Assembly: GCF_026151205.1 (NCBI RefSeq)
Contig: NC_087074.1
Span: forward strand, 18,202,712 to 18,266,711
Length of the DNA stretch: 64,000 nt
Reading direction: 5' to 3'
Source of the DNA: Bolinopsis microptera
Lineage: Eukaryota; Ctenophora; Tentaculata; Lobata; Bolinopsidae
Position numbers and translations under genes: made by a program. This document shows, one piece after another, positions 63,871 to 64,000 of this stretch (the first letter of the stretch is position 1; each line of letters opens with the position of its first letter). The notes under the pieces were generated by a model. That model saw only the letters and a list, made by a program, of their open reading frames with translations. It did no database searches and was not told the origin of the DNA.

Positions 63871-64000
63871 ATATGAACAGATATTTTACGAGTATCACCC
63901 GTTAAGCGCTCGCCGAAAGCGTGTCATGCGTAGCTTAGTGTCGTAGTAAAGCCCATGTAGTTAGTTAATTGACGATGTCAAACCGTTGCGTTTTGATCGA

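Overview
The window is animal nuclear DNA: AT-rich, intron-rich, with GT-AG introns, several retroelement remnants and many tandem or foldback repeats. There are no operons, ribosome binding sites or prokaryotic features. The protein families and the Penelope-type reverse transcriptase fit a marine-invertebrate-like metazoan, but I cannot name the species.

Two multi-exon genes run toward each other. On the plus strand, 2242-18468 (with a second copy of the last exon at 22988-23476), is a class II myosin heavy-chain rod gene of at least 22 exons. It encodes a long heptad coiled coil followed by an unusually long Ser-Pro-rich tail. No motor-domain exon is visible in the 2.2 kb before its first recognisable coding exon. 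That exon starts with its own ATG at about the head-rod junction, so the gene is either a headless rod or the 3' half of a full myosin. Two further ATG exons inside the gene (8503 and 10812) look like duplicated internal first exons. A segment of about 3.5-3.9 kb holding the last exon and its downstream DNA is tandemly duplicated (17602-21467 and 22671-26168).

On the minus strand, 55717 down to 26274, is a sestrin gene. I could place 15 exons, including one of 21 nt and one of 30 nt, which join in frame to a protein of about 531 residues. Sestrins bind leucine and restrain mTORC1 through GATOR2. Here the leucine-pocket residues are kept, but the Asp-Asp pair reported to be needed for GATOR2 binding and the His of the antioxidant site are replaced. 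Its introns hold the most unusual DNA in the window: a 2.9 kb foldback element (27188-30114), a 0.73 kb polypurine tract (33831-34561), homopolymer G/C runs, an 11-bp tandem array and a near-perfect 77-nt hairpin.

From 57 kb on, the window holds retroelement debris: a Penelope-like reverse transcriptase fragment (58107-59183, minus), a LINE ORF2 C-terminal fragment (60799-61104, minus) and a transposon-protein fragment (61175-61498, plus). The last 1.2 kb is CpG-rich with hairpins and CACGTG/CRE motifs. It may be a promoter region of a gene outside the window.
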